Source: Pseudolabrys sp.
Lineage (GTDB): Bacteria > Pseudomonadota > Alphaproteobacteria > Rhizobiales > Xanthobacteraceae
Assembly: GCA_009694265.1 (NCBI GenBank)
Contig: SHVM01000008.1
Span: forward strand, 1 to 53,062
Direction: 5' to 3'
Length of the DNA: 53,062 nucleotides
Shown: positions 34,473-42,575 of the stretch, piece after piece
Layout: the number at the start of each line of letters is the position of its first letter
Position numbering within the stretch: position 1 is the stretch's first letter
Translations under genes and position numbers: made by a program
The notes under the pieces: model-generated
Databases searched by the model: none
Told to the model about the DNA's origin: nothing
The model's input: the letters and a program-made list of their open reading frames with translations, nothing else

Positions 34473-35321
34473 ATGGACACCCCCGCAAGTAAATGGCTCA
34501 AGACGACCGAATGGCTGGCCGGCCAGATCGACAAACCCGACGCCGTCGTTGTAGACGGCTCGTTTTATCTCCCCACCCAGAAGCGCGACGCCAAGGCTGA
34601 ACATGCCGCCAGCCATATTCCGGGCGCGGTGTTCTTCGACATCGACGCCATCGCCGATCATTCGACTGAGCTGCCGCACATGCTGCCGGGGCCGAAACAG
34701 TTCGGCGACGCCGTCGGGGCGCTTGGGATTGCCGAGACCGACACCATCGTCGTCTATGACGGCGTCGGTTTGAATTCCGCGCCGCGCATCTGGTGGACCT
34801 TCCGCATTTTCGGCGCCAAGAACGTGTTCATGCTCGATGGCGGCTTTCCGGCCTGGAAAACTGAGGCCCGCGCCGTCGAAGCAGGCCCGGTCAAACGTCC
34901 GCCGCGCAAATTCAACGCCACCATGGACACCGGCGCGGTCGCCATGCACAGCGACGTGCAAATGGCGCTTAACGACAAGAGCGTGCAGGTAGTCGATGCG
35001 CGTTCGGCCGGACGCTTTGCCGGCCGCGATCCCGAGCCGCGTCCCGGCTTGCGCGGCGGCCACATGCCGGGCGCGTTCAATGTCCCCTACACCGAGATCG
35101 TCGAGAATGGCCGCCTAGTATCGCCCGATCGCATCGCGCAAGCGTTCAAGAAGGCCGGCGTCGATACCGACAGACCGGTGATCGCCAGCTGCGGCTCCGG
35201 CGTCACCGCCGCGATCCTCACTCTCGGCCTCGACGCGCTCGGCAAAAGGCCCGCGAGGATTTATGACGGCTCATGGGCGGAATGGGGCTCGCGCCCGGAT
35301 CTTATCGTGGTGAAAGACTAG
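34473..35321 (+). CDS. sseA: 3-mercaptopyruvate sulfurtransferase
   Basis: A 282-aa enzyme with two rhodanese domains. The first (about 10-125) is inactive, with the linker [18 protein letters not shown]. The second (about 160-278) carries the catalytic Cys240 in the loop CGSGVTA, which is the mercaptopyruvate type rather than the CRKGVTA loop of thiosulfate sulfurtransferase. It moves sulfur from 3-mercaptopyruvate to thiol acceptors, giving persulfides, the substrate of the next gene. It starts 68 bases after cysK and ends 17 bases before the persulfide dioxygenase gene, so the three form a likely operon. Confidence 0.93.
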   Translation: MDTPASKWLKTTEWLAGQIDKPDAVVVDGSFYLPTQKRDAKAEHAASHIPGAVFFDIDAIADHSTELPHMLPGPKQFGDAVGALGIAETDTIVVYDGVGLNSAPRIWWTFRIFGAKNVFMLDGGFPAWKTEARAVEAGPVKRPPRKFNATMDTGAVAMHSDVQMALNDKSVQVVDARSAGRFAGRDPEPRPGLRGGHMPGAFNVPYTEIVENGRLVSPDRIAQAFKKAGVDTDRPVIASCGSGVTAAILTLGLDALGKRPARIYDGSWAEWGSRPDLIVVKD

Positions 35322-35338
35322 CGCTCCGCAGGCTCCCA

Positions 35339-36376
35339 ATGATCTTCCGCCAACTGTTCGACAGCGTGTCCAGCACCTACTCCTACCTGCTTGCCAGCCG
35401 CAGCGGAGGCGAAGCGCTGATCATCGATCCGGTGCTGGAAAAGGTCGACCGCTATCTGCAATTGATCGGCGAGCTTGACCTCAAACTGGTCAAGGCGGTG
35501 GACACCCATCTGCACGCCGACCACATCACAGGTTTGGGCGCGCTGCGCGACCGCACCCACTGCATCACCGTGATGGGCGAGAACACCAAGGCCGACGTGG
35601 TCTCGATGCGGCTGGCCGAGGGGGACAAGCTGACCATCGAAGGCCTGAGCATGGACGTGCTCTATACGCCGGGCCACACCGACGACTCCTATAGCTTCGT
35701 GATGCGCGACCGCGTGTTCACCGGCGACACGCTGCTGATCCGCGGCACCGGCCGCACCGATTTCCAGAACGGCGATGCCCGCATGCAATATGATTCAATC
35801 TTCGGAAAATTATTGCGCCTGCCCGAAGAGACCATGGTGTTTCCCGCCCATGATTACAAAGGCGACACGGTTTCCACCATCGGCGAGGAGAAGCGCTACA
35901 ATCCGCGCCTGCAAATAAAATCGGTCGACGACTATGTCGCGCTGATGGCCAGCCTCAAACTGCCGAACCCGAAAATGATGGACGTCGCCGTGCCGTCCAA
36001 TATGAGGGTCGGTTTGGGCCAACAAGAAATCGCGCGGCGCGGCTGGGCGCTGCAAGCACCGCAGGCGATCGCGATGGTTGGCCGCCCCGATATCGCCTTT
36101 GTCGATCTGCGCGAGACCGGCGAGCGCGAAAAGCACGGCAGTGTTCCGGGCGCGCTGCATGCGCCCTATGGCGACTTGCAGGAGAATATCCGCGCCGGCG
36201 GCATGTTGCGCGAGCTTGCCCGCGCCACCGACAAACGCATCGTGTTCTATTGTGCCTTCGGCGAGCGCTCGGCCATGGCGGTGCAGGCGGCGCAAGACGC
36301 CGGCCTGATGTCGGCGCTACACATCGAAGGCGGCATCGACGCGTGGAAGAAATTCGGCGGCGCGCTGGCGCGCTAG
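35339..36376 (+). CDS. ETHE1-like persulfide dioxygenase fused to rhodanese
   Basis: A 345-aa protein. The metallo-beta-lactamase-fold N-terminal domain (1-235) has DTHLHADH (H57, H59, D61, H62), TPGHTDDS (H113), [20 protein letters not shown] (D130) and PAHDYKG (H171). The GRTDFQ-GD segment is diagnostic of ETHE1-type persulfide dioxygenases with one iron. The C-terminal rhodanese domain (about 240-345) has its active Cys305 in CAFGERSA. So one chain can oxidise persulfide to sulfite and also move sulfane sulfur, for example to form thiosulfate. The start at ATG 35339 matches the family; the frame is open upstream inside sseA. It is tail-to-tail with aapP, with stop codons sharing CTAG. Confidence 0.92.
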   Translation: MIFRQLFDSVSSTYSYLLASRSGGEALIIDPVLEKVDRYLQLIGELDLKLVKAVDTHLHADHITGLGALRDRTHCITVMGENTKADVVSMRLAEGDKLTIEGLSMDVLYTPGHTDDSYSFVMRDRVFTGDTLLIRGTGRTDFQNGDARMQYDSIFGKLLRLPEETMVFPAHDYKGDTVSTIGEEKRYNPRLQIKSVDDYVALMASLKLPNPKMMDVAVPSNMRVGLGQQEIARRGWALQAPQAIAMVGRPDIAFVDLRETGEREKHGSVPGALHAPYGDLQENIRAGGMLRELARATDKRIVFYCAFGERSAMAVQAAQDAGLMSALHIEGGIDAWKKFGGALAR

Positions 36377-37161
36377 TGAAGGATCTGGCTCAGGAACAGC
36401 TTGGTCCGCTCATGCTGCGGATGATTGAAGAATTCTTCCGGCGTGTTGGCCTCGATAATCTGCCCTGAATCCATAAACACCACGCGGTTGGCGACCTGGC
36501 GGGCAAAGCCCATTTCGTGTGTCACCACCAGCATGGTCATGCCGTCCTCGGCGAGCCCCACCATGGTGTCGAGCACTTCCTTGACCATTTCCGGATCGAG
36601 CGCCGAGGTCGGCTCATCGAATAGCATGATTTTCGGGTTCATGCACAGCGCGCGCGCGATCGCCACGCGCTGCTGCTGGCCGCCGGAAAGCTGACCGGGA
36701 AATTTGCCGGCCTGCTCCGGGATTTTGACCCGCTTGAGGTAATGCTGTGCGATTTCCTCGGCTTCCCGCTTTGGCGTCTTGCGCACCCAGATCGGCGCCA
36801 GCGTGCAGTTCTCCAATACGGTGAGATGCGGAAACAGATTGAAGTGCTGGAACACCATGCCAACATCGCGGCGCACTTCATCGATCTTCTTGAGATCGTT
36901 GGTCAGCTCGACGCCGTCGACAACGACCCGCCCGGTCTGATGCTCTTCCAACCGATTGATGCAGCGGATCATGGTCGATTTGCCGGACCCGGACGGCCCG
37001 CAGATCACAATGCGCTCGCCGCCTTTGACCTTGATGTCGATGTCGCGCAGCACATGAAAATCGCCGTACCATTTATTCATACCGACGATTTCAACCGCGA
37101 TGAGTGTGTTGAGCTGCGTCGGCTTGATATGCAGCGCGGTATTGGTGGTGGCAGCCATCAT
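36373..37161 (-). CDS. aapP: General L-amino acid ABC transporter ATPase (AapP)
   Basis: A 262-aa ATPase of the polar amino acid transporter family. Walker A is GPSGSGKST, the signature is [15 protein letters not shown] and Walker B is [14 protein letters not shown]. The [23 protein letters not shown] start after a ~20-residue leader is typical of AapP and BztD. Two ATGs are in tandem (37161, 37158). It follows aapM after 70 bases that contain a palindromic repeat; a repeat-derived open frame ends at 37163, one base before this ATG. Its TAG shares CTAG with the opposing persulfide dioxygenase gene. Confidence 0.93.
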   Translation of the reverse strand: MMAATTNTALHIKPTQLNTLIAVEIVGMNKWYGDFHVLRDIDIKVKGGERIVICGPSGSGKSTMIRCINRLEEHQTGRVVVDGVELTNDLKKIDEVRRDVGMVFQHFNLFPHLTVLENCTLAPIWVRKTPKREAEEIAQHYLKRVKIPEQAGKFPGQLSGGQQQRVAIARALCMNPKIMLFDEPTSALDPEMVKEVLDTMVGLAEDGMTMLVVTHEMGFARQVANRVVFMDSGQIIEANTPEEFFNHPQHERTKLFLSQILH

Positions 37162-37180
37162 GTCACCTGTTCTTCCTGTT

Positions 37181-37234
37181 TGCGCATGATCTTATCCAAA
37201 AAAACCGGTTCCCACTTTTTGGGATCATGCGCTA
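37181..37234 (-). repeat. Palindromic repeat copy 5, carrying the stop codon of aapM
   Basis: A full copy inside the aap operon, between aapM and aapP. The TAG at 37232-37234 is the aapM stop. The inner left arm has extra A residues (a run of seven), so the open frame through the repeat differs from the other copies. That frame (ATG at 37228) still ends at a TGA one base before the aapP ATG. Confidence 0.92.
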
Positions 37235-38398
37235 ACGTCTTTCGCTCTTGGCGAGACGCGCTTCCGTCGCACGGGCATAGCGCGACATGGCGTAACAGAA
37301 GACAAGATAGAACATCGCCGCCACCGCATAACCGGTCGTGCTGGTGACCGGCGTCGCCCATTTCGGATCGATGCGGGAGACTTCGACCGTATGAAGAAAA
37401 TCGAAGATGCCGACGATGAACACCAGCGTGGTGTCCTTGAACAGTCCGATATAGGTATTGACGATATTCGGAATGGTGATCTTGAGCGCCTGCGGCAGGA
37501 CGATGAGCCGCATCATCTGCGAATAGCCCAGGCCCACCGCCATGGCGCCCTCGAACTGCCCTTTCGGGATCGCCTGTAGTCCGGCGCGCACGACTTCCGC
37601 CATATAAGCCGATGCAAACAACGCGATGCCGATCAGGGCGCGCAGCAGTTTGTCGGGCGATAAATGCTCCGGCACGAACAGCGGCAGCATCACGCTGGCC
37701 ATGAACAGAACGGTCACCAATGGCACGCCGCGCACGAATTCGATGAAGATCACCGAAAACAACCGCACGGCCGGCATATGCGAACGGCGGCCGAGCGCCA
37801 GCAAAATGCCGAGTGGCAGCGACACGACGATGCCGACCCAGGCCACCACGATCGTCACCAATATGCCGCCCCACAGCACGGTATCGACCGGCTGCAAGCC
37901 GATCGCTTTCCAGCCAGTCAGCAGAATGAATGAACTGATCGGTAGCACGACGAAGAAATAGACCGAGACGAGGCCGCGGCGCGGCGCCCCGAGCCAGAGC
38001 AGCCACACCACGCCGATCGCCAGCATGCTAAAGAAAACGTCGACCCGCCAACGTTCGGGAATAGGATAGGAGCCGTAGACGAAATAGGGCCAGCGCTCGA
38101 AGGCAAACGGCCAGCAGGCGCCGATCGCGCGATTCTGTACGATTTCGCGGCAAGCATCGCGGTCAGCGCCGGTCCACACCGCGTCGATCAAAAGGAATCT
38201 AACAAGGTCCGGGACGATCCAGGCGAACAGCAGCGCAATCAGCAGCGTCAGAATAATGTTGAATTTCGTCGACAGCAGATTTTCCCGCAGCCAGCCGACC
38301 GCGCCCCGCATCGAGACAGGTGGCGGCTTTGCCTCGATGGTGGCGCTGCGCACGAAGTGGATTTTGGCTACGGCGAGATCGCCTTCCGACATGGTCAT
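37232..38398 (-). CDS. aapM: General L-amino acid ABC transporter permease (AapM)
   Basis: A 388-aa permease. A large N-terminal region with extra helices and a periplasmic loop (residues ~50-150, with a Cys-containing GADRDACREIVQNRAIGAC segment) precedes the conserved permease core (about 170-380). The EAA-type coupling loop is PKGQFEGAMAVGLGYSQMMRLIVLPQALK. This long form is typical of AapM/BztC. The TAG stop lies at the edge of a palindromic repeat. The start at 38398 (MTMSEGD) is 11 bases after the aapQ stop. Confidence 0.92.
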   Translation of the reverse strand: MTMSEGDLAVAKIHFVRSATIEAKPPPVSMRGAVGWLRENLLSTKFNIILTLLIALLFAWIVPDLVRFLLIDAVWTGADRDACREIVQNRAIGACWPFAFERWPYFVYGSYPIPERWRVDVFFSMLAIGVVWLLWLGAPRRGLVSVYFFVVLPISSFILLTGWKAIGLQPVDTVLWGGILVTIVVAWVGIVVSLPLGILLALGRRSHMPAVRLFSVIFIEFVRGVPLVTVLFMASVMLPLFVPEHLSPDKLLRALIGIALFASAYMAEVVRAGLQAIPKGQFEGAMAVGLGYSQMMRLIVLPQALKITIPNIVNTYIGLFKDTTLVFIVGIFDFLHTVEVSRIDPKWATPVTSTTGYAVAAMFYLVFCYAMSRYARATEARLAKSERR

Positions 38399-38409
38399 TG
38401 GCTACGCCC

Positions 38410-39603
38410 TCACCGTTCCACCAGCGCGATGCGGCTGTTGTAGACATTCATCAACAGCGATGTCGCCAGACTGATGGTGAGATAGACCGCCATGGTGATG
38501 GCGACGACTTCGACCGCCTGCCCGGTCTGGTTCAGCACCGTGCCGGTGAACACCTGCACCAGGTCGGGATAGCCGATCGCCACGGCCAGCGTGGAATTCT
38601 TGGTCAGGTTGAGATATTGGCTGGTGAGCGGCGGGATGATGACACGCATCGCCTGCGGCACCACGATCAGCCGCAATGTCGGCGGCGCGCGCAAGCCCAG
38701 CGAATAGGCGGCCTCCGTTTGGCCGTGCGACACGGCGAGAATACCGGCGCGCACCACTTCGGCGATGAAGGCCGCGGTATAGATCGACAAGCCGAACAGC
38801 AAAGCGGCGAATTCCGGCAAGACTTCAATTCCGCCGCTGATGTTGAAGCGCCCGCCTTGCGGATATTCAAACGTCAGCGGAAATTCGGAAAGCGCCAGCA
38901 CGGCCAGCGGCAGACCGATCACCAACGCCAGCGCAACTGAGAAAACCGGCGCCTGCTGGCCGGTCTGCTCCTGGCGCTTACGCGCCCAAACATAAAAAGA
39001 GATCGAGCCGACAATACCAACCCCGAATGCGATGACGACGAAGCTGAACCCGTTGCCGAAGATCGGTTCAGGGACGAACAGGCCGCGGTTGTTGAGAAAA
39101 ATTCCGCCGGGAATTTTATAACTATCGCGCATCTCCGGCAGTGCCTTGAGCACGGCGTTGTACCAGAACAGCAATTGCAGCAGCAAAGGGATATTGCGGA
39201 TGGTCTCGACGTAACCGCTGGCGGCCTTGGCGACCAGCCAGTTTTTCGACAGCCGCGCGATGCCGATGACAAAGCCGAGAATGGTGGCGATGACGATGCC
39301 TATACCGGCCACCAGCAGCGTATTGAGCAGCCCCACCCAAAAAGCGCGGCCATAGGTCGAGGCTTGCGCGCTATACGCAATCAGAGTCTGACTGATGTCG
39401 AACCCGGCGGTGGTATGCCAAAAGCCGAAGCCGGACGCGATACGCGCACGCTCCAGATTGGCGATGGCGTTGCTGGCCGCTTCGTAGACGAGAAAACCAA
39501 TGACCGCGCAAAGCGCGACCTGATAGGCAATGCTGCGGACCTTGGGGTCGTTGTAGAACGCAACCCGCGCGGGGGGTGACCCAGCCGGAAGGTCAATCGA
39601 CAT
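38410..39603 (-). CDS. aapQ: General L-amino acid ABC transporter permease (AapQ)
   Basis: A 397-aa permease with the His/Glu/Gln/Arg/opine-family permease core split by an insertion. The first part is WVGLLNTLLVAGIGIVIATILGFVIGIARLSKNWLV, and the EAA loop is SHGQTEAAYSLGLRAPPTLRLIVVPQAMRVIIPPL near residue 310. The length and the inserted periplasmic segment fit AapQ/BztB. It forms a heterodimer with AapM. It lies 62 bases after aapJ and 11 bases before aapM on the same strand. Confidence 0.92.
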   Translation of the reverse strand: MSIDLPAGSPPARVAFYNDPKVRSIAYQVALCAVIGFLVYEAASNAIANLERARIASGFGFWHTTAGFDISQTLIAYSAQASTYGRAFWVGLLNTLLVAGIGIVIATILGFVIGIARLSKNWLVAKAASGYVETIRNIPLLLQLLFWYNAVLKALPEMRDSYKIPGGIFLNNRGLFVPEPIFGNGFSFVVIAFGVGIVGSISFYVWARKRQEQTGQQAPVFSVALALVIGLPLAVLALSEFPLTFEYPQGGRFNISGGIEVLPEFAALLFGLSIYTAAFIAEVVRAGILAVSHGQTEAAYSLGLRAPPTLRLIVVPQAMRVIIPPLTSQYLNLTKNSTLAVAIGYPDLVQVFTGTVLNQTGQAVEVVAITMAVYLTISLATSLLMNVYNSRIALVER

Positions 39604-39665
39604 TTACCCCTCGTCTACCCCTCGCCGGCGTTACGCCCTCCGCTGGCGTCTGGCGAAAAATTTGA

Positions 39666-40676
39666 TTAGCGGATCGGCGGCGCGTATTGGATGCCGCCCT
39701 TATTCCACAATTTGTTCAAACCGCGATCGATCTTCAACAGCGAGCCAGCACCGACGTTTCGGTCGAACACTTCGCCGTAATTGCCGACATGCTTGATGAT
39801 GTTAACCGCCCAGTCCTTACCCAGGCCCAATTGCTCACCGTAATTTCCTTCGGTCCCGACGAAGCGCTTAATATCCGGATTGGTTGACTTGGTCATCTCG
39901 TCGATGTTCTTCGACGTGATGTTTAACTCTTCGGCGTTGATCATCGCATTCAGCGTCCACTTGACGACGTCGAACCACTGGTCGTCGCCGTGACGGACCG
40001 CCGGCCCAAGCGGCTCCTTGGAAATGATTTCCGGCAACACGATGTGATCGTTCGCGTTGGCAAGCCGCAAGCGCTCGGCATACAAGCCCGACGCGTCGGT
40101 GGTGTAGGCATCGCAGCGGCCGGCGTCATAGGCCTTAATCGCTTCGTTCGCCGTCGCGAAGGTCACGGTCTTGGCTTGCATATTACGAGCGCGGAAGAAG
40201 TCCGACAGATTGAGTTCGGTGGTGGTGCCCTGCTGCACGCAGACCGATGCGCCATTGAGCTCGAGCGCGGAATTCACTTTCAGAGTCTTGCGCACCATGA
40301 AGCCCTGGCCGTCGTAGTAATTGACGCCGACGAAGTTGAGGCCGAGCGAAGTGTCGCGCGAACTCGTCCAGGTCGTGTTGCGCGCCAGCAAGTCGACTTC
40401 GCCGGACTGCAGCGCGGTGAAGCGATCCTTCGCCGACAACGGCACGAACTTGACCTTGTTGGCATCGCCAAAGATGGCGGCGGCAATGGCCCGGCAGGAA
40501 TCGACATCGAGGCCTGTCCATTTGCCTTGTGCGTCCGGCAGGCCGAAGCCAGCCAGTGTGCCGTTGGAACCGCAATTGAGCATGCCGCGGTCCTTGACGG
40601 TCTTCAGCGTTTGAGCGGATGCGCTTTGCGCGGCGAAAACGACGGCAAGCGCGAGAATTGCGAAAATTCGATTCAT
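39666..40676 (-). CDS. aapJ: General L-amino acid-binding protein (AapJ)
   Basis: A 336-aa periplasmic receptor with signal peptide MNRIFAILALAVVFAAQSASA. The mature start TLKTVKDRGMLNCGSNGTLAGFGLPDAQGKWTGLDVDSCRAIAAAIFGD and the block ALELNGASVCVQQGTTTELNLSDFF are the AapJ/BztA signatures. Known AapJ receptors bind many L-amino acids. It is the first gene of aapJQMP. The promoter proposed at 40816-40844 would give a leader of about 130 bases. It is divergent from the cystathionine beta-lyase gene, and this position beside sulfur genes may mean that cystine, cysteine or methionine are important ligands here (inference). Confidence 0.94.
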   Translation of the reverse strand: MNRIFAILALAVVFAAQSASAQTLKTVKDRGMLNCGSNGTLAGFGLPDAQGKWTGLDVDSCRAIAAAIFGDANKVKFVPLSAKDRFTALQSGEVDLLARNTTWTSSRDTSLGLNFVGVNYYDGQGFMVRKTLKVNSALELNGASVCVQQGTTTELNLSDFFRARNMQAKTVTFATANEAIKAYDAGRCDAYTTDASGLYAERLRLANANDHIVLPEIISKEPLGPAVRHGDDQWFDVVKWTLNAMINAEELNITSKNIDEMTKSTNPDIKRFVGTEGNYGEQLGLGKDWAVNIIKHVGNYGEVFDRNVGAGSLLKIDRGLNKLWNKGGIQYAPPIR

Positions 40677-40815
40677 TTGGCGGCCTCTTCAACGCATACT
40701 GGGATGCGGCGCCCCTCGTGGATCGGCCAAACTGCTGCCCCGCCACTGGGCCTTGCTCCCGCGGCGGAAACTGTCAGTGGCTGGCCTAGTTCCCCGAGCC
40801 CTCTCGACTTTTTAC

Positions 40816-40844
40816 ATCTCAGACCGATCAGGTCGTGAGGTCAA
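40816..40844 (-). promoter_or_regulatory. Candidate promoter for aapJQMP
   Basis: On the minus strand TTGACC (40839-40844) and TGAGAT (40816-40821) are separated by 17 bases. The -35 is near consensus; the -10 is moderate. Its -35 lies four bases from a -35 in the opposite direction at 40849-40854. Confidence 0.5.
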
Positions 40845-40848
40845 GGGG

Positions 40849-40878
40849 TTGACGCTCGCGGCTGTTGCGGACGTATAT
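40849..40878 (+). promoter_or_regulatory. Candidate promoter for the cystathionine beta-lyase gene
   Basis: TTGACG (40849-40854) is followed at 17-18 bases by CGTATAT (40872-40878). A transcript would start near 40885, leaving a leader of about 48 bases before the ATG at 40933. With the opposing promoter it forms a GTCAAGGGGTTGAC palindrome, so the two cannot be occupied by polymerase at the same time. Confidence 0.5.
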
Positions 40879-40932
40879 GCCTTCGGCGCCACGGTTCCTT
40901 AGCGCTCACACAAGACCGGACCCCAAACCACC

Positions 40933-42117
40933 ATGGCGAAGCCCCCCAAAACCCCGCTCAAGCCGGAAACCCGGCTGGTCAATGCCGGCCGCGACAGCCA
41001 AGGCCAACATGGCTTCGTCAATCCGCCGGTCTATCACGCTTCGACCGTGCTTTATCCCACTGGCGAGGATCAGGTAGCCCACCGCGCCCGCTATCAATAT
41101 GGCCGCCGCGGGACGCCCACGTCGGAAGCTCTGGAAAACGCGCTGATGGATCTCGAGGGCGGGGATTGCGCCGGTGTCGCACTGCTGCCGTCGGGATTGG
41201 CGGCGATTTCAACCGCCCTGCTCTCGGTCGCCGGTTCCGGCGATCACATTCTTGTCACCGACAGCATCTACCGGCCAACCCGCAACTTCTGCGAGGGCGT
41301 GTTCAAGCGCATGGGTGTGGAGACCACCTATTACGATCCGCTGCTCGGCGCCGATATCGCCAAGCTGATCAAGCCGAAAACCCGCGCCGTGTTCGTCGAA
41401 GCGCCCGGCTCACAAAGTTTCGAGATGCAGGACATACCGGCCATCGCCAAGGCCGCCCATGACAAAGGCGCCCTGGTCTTGATGGACAATACCTGGGCGA
41501 CGCCGCTTTATTTCCGCGCTTTCGAAAAAGGCGTCGATCTGTCGATCCAGGCCGGCACCAAATATATCGGCGGCCATTCCGACATCATGTTCGGATGCGT
41601 GTCGGCCAATGCAAAGACGCTGCCGGCACTCAAGAATACGGTTTACACCATGGGTCTTTGTGTTGGCCCCGACGATATGTATCTGGCGTTGCGCGGCTTG
41701 CGAACCATGGGCGTGCGGCTCGCGCGGCATAATGAGTCCGGACTTCGCGTCGCGCGCTGGCTCGGCGGCCGGCCGGAAGTTGCGCGCGTATTGCATCCGG
41801 CGCTTGCAAGCGATCCAGGGCATAAAATCTGGCAGCGCGATTTCTCCGGCGCCAGCGGACTGTTCAGCATCGTGCTCAAGCCCGCGAGCGAGAAGTCCGT
41901 TTACGCCTTCATGAACGAGCTTGCGCTGTTCGGCATGGGCTATTCATGGGGCGGCTTCGAGAGTCTCGTGATCCTGTTCGACTGCACCGAGTACCGGACC
42001 GCCACGAAATGGGCGCCGGGCGGGCCAACGCTGCGCTTTCACATCGGCCTGGAAGACGTGGACGACCTGATCGCCGATCTCGAAACCGGGTTCAAGGCGA
42101 TGGCCGCCGCCAAATAA
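40933..42117 (+). CDS. metC: Cystathionine beta-lyase
   Basis: A 394-aa PLP enzyme of the Cys/Met metabolism family. The PLP lysine is K210 in SIQAGTKYIGGHSDIMFG. The ARYQYGRRGTPTSEALENAL block (about 52-71), the PSGLAAIS stretch, DNTWATPLYFR and the late WGGFESLV are typical of MetC-type lyases. It splits cystathionine to homocysteine, pyruvate and ammonia; many members also release sulfide from cysteine or cystine. It is divergent from aapJ and ends against a palindromic repeat, tail-to-tail with the LAB_N gene. Confidence 0.93.
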   Translation: MAKPPKTPLKPETRLVNAGRDSQGQHGFVNPPVYHASTVLYPTGEDQVAHRARYQYGRRGTPTSEALENALMDLEGGDCAGVALLPSGLAAISTALLSVAGSGDHILVTDSIYRPTRNFCEGVFKRMGVETTYYDPLLGADIAKLIKPKTRAVFVEAPGSQSFEMQDIPAIAKAAHDKGALVLMDNTWATPLYFRAFEKGVDLSIQAGTKYIGGHSDIMFGCVSANAKTLPALKNTVYTMGLCVGPDDMYLALRGLRTMGVRLARHNESGLRVARWLGGRPEVARVLHPALASDPGHKIWQRDFSGASGLFSIVLKPASEKSVYAFMNELALFGMGYSWGGFESLVILFDCTEYRTATKWAPGGPTLRFHIGLEDVDDLIADLETGFKAMAAAK

Positions 42118-42127
42118 CTTTTTAGCT

Positions 42128-42179
42128 TGTGCATGATCTTAACCGAAAACCGGTTCCCACTTTTCGGGATCATGCGCTA
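42128..42179 (-). repeat. Palindromic repeat copy 6, carrying the stop codon of the LAB_N gene
   Basis: A full copy between the convergent ends of metC and the LAB_N gene. The TAG at 42177-42179 is the stop of the LAB_N gene. A T-run (42119-42123) on the plus strand lies before, not after, the hairpin, so it is not a standard terminator for metC. Confidence 0.93.
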
Positions 42180-42506
42180 TGCCGCCGCCGCCGTGCCGCC
42201 GCTGCGCAGCACAAATTGCAGATTGCGCAGATAGACGAACAGGCCGAACGCCTGCCCGATGATGAACACCGGGTCTTTGCGATACAGCGCATAGCCGAGC
42301 AGCATGATCCCGCCGCCGATCGAGAAAACCCAGAATGCGGTCGGCACCACGCTGCGCCCGGCGCGCTCCGAGGCTATCCACTGCACCACAAAGCGCATGG
42401 CAAATAATAGTTGGGCGACATAGCCGATCAGGATCCCCCAATCCATGTTGCCGACGAACACGTCGTGCAGATAGCCGCCGACGGCTTGCGTGATATCGAT
42501 CAGCAT
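42177..42506 (-). CDS. LAB_N-domain membrane protein (lipid A biosynthesis-associated)
   Basis: A 109-aa protein with three transmembrane helices. The LAB_N pattern is clear: GYVAQLLFAMRFVVQWIASERAGRSVVPTAFWVFSIGGGIMLLGYALYRKDPVFIIGQAFGLFVYLRNL. This domain is found alone or fused to lipid A-modifying glycosyltransferases; its own activity is not established. It follows the GT2 gene (66 bases with a palindromic repeat). A good AGGAAG ribosome site precedes its ATG. Its C-terminus ends RSGGTAAAA before a repeat-associated TAG. Confidence 0.9.
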   Translation of the reverse strand: MLIDITQAVGGYLHDVFVGNMDWGILIGYVAQLLFAMRFVVQWIASERAGRSVVPTAFWVFSIGGGIMLLGYALYRKDPVFIIGQAFGLFVYLRNLQFVLRSGGTAAAA

Positions 42507-42522
42507 AAGTATCTTCCTTTAT

Positions 42523-42575
42523 TTGCGCGTGATCTTGTCCGAAAACCGGTTCCCGCTTTTCGGGATCGCGCGCTA
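42523..42575 (-). repeat. Palindromic repeat copy 7, carrying the stop codon of the GT2 gene
   Basis: A variant copy with outer arms GCGCGTGATC and GATCGCGCGC. The ATG present in other copies after the TAG is here GCG. The TAG at 42573-42575 is the GT2 stop. It lies within the envelope gene cluster, between the GT2 and LAB_N genes. Confidence 0.92.

Noticed and set aside
40677-40932. A possible SAM-responsive riboswitch between aapJ and metC.
   Set aside because: The context fits, but I could not match the SAM-II or SAM-I core. The region is better explained by divergent promoters and leaders.
26914-42575. Stop-codon readthrough or recoding at the repeat-borne TAG codons.
   Set aside because: The proteins already have normal family lengths at the TAG, and the translated repeat adds no domain. 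Simple termination is more likely.
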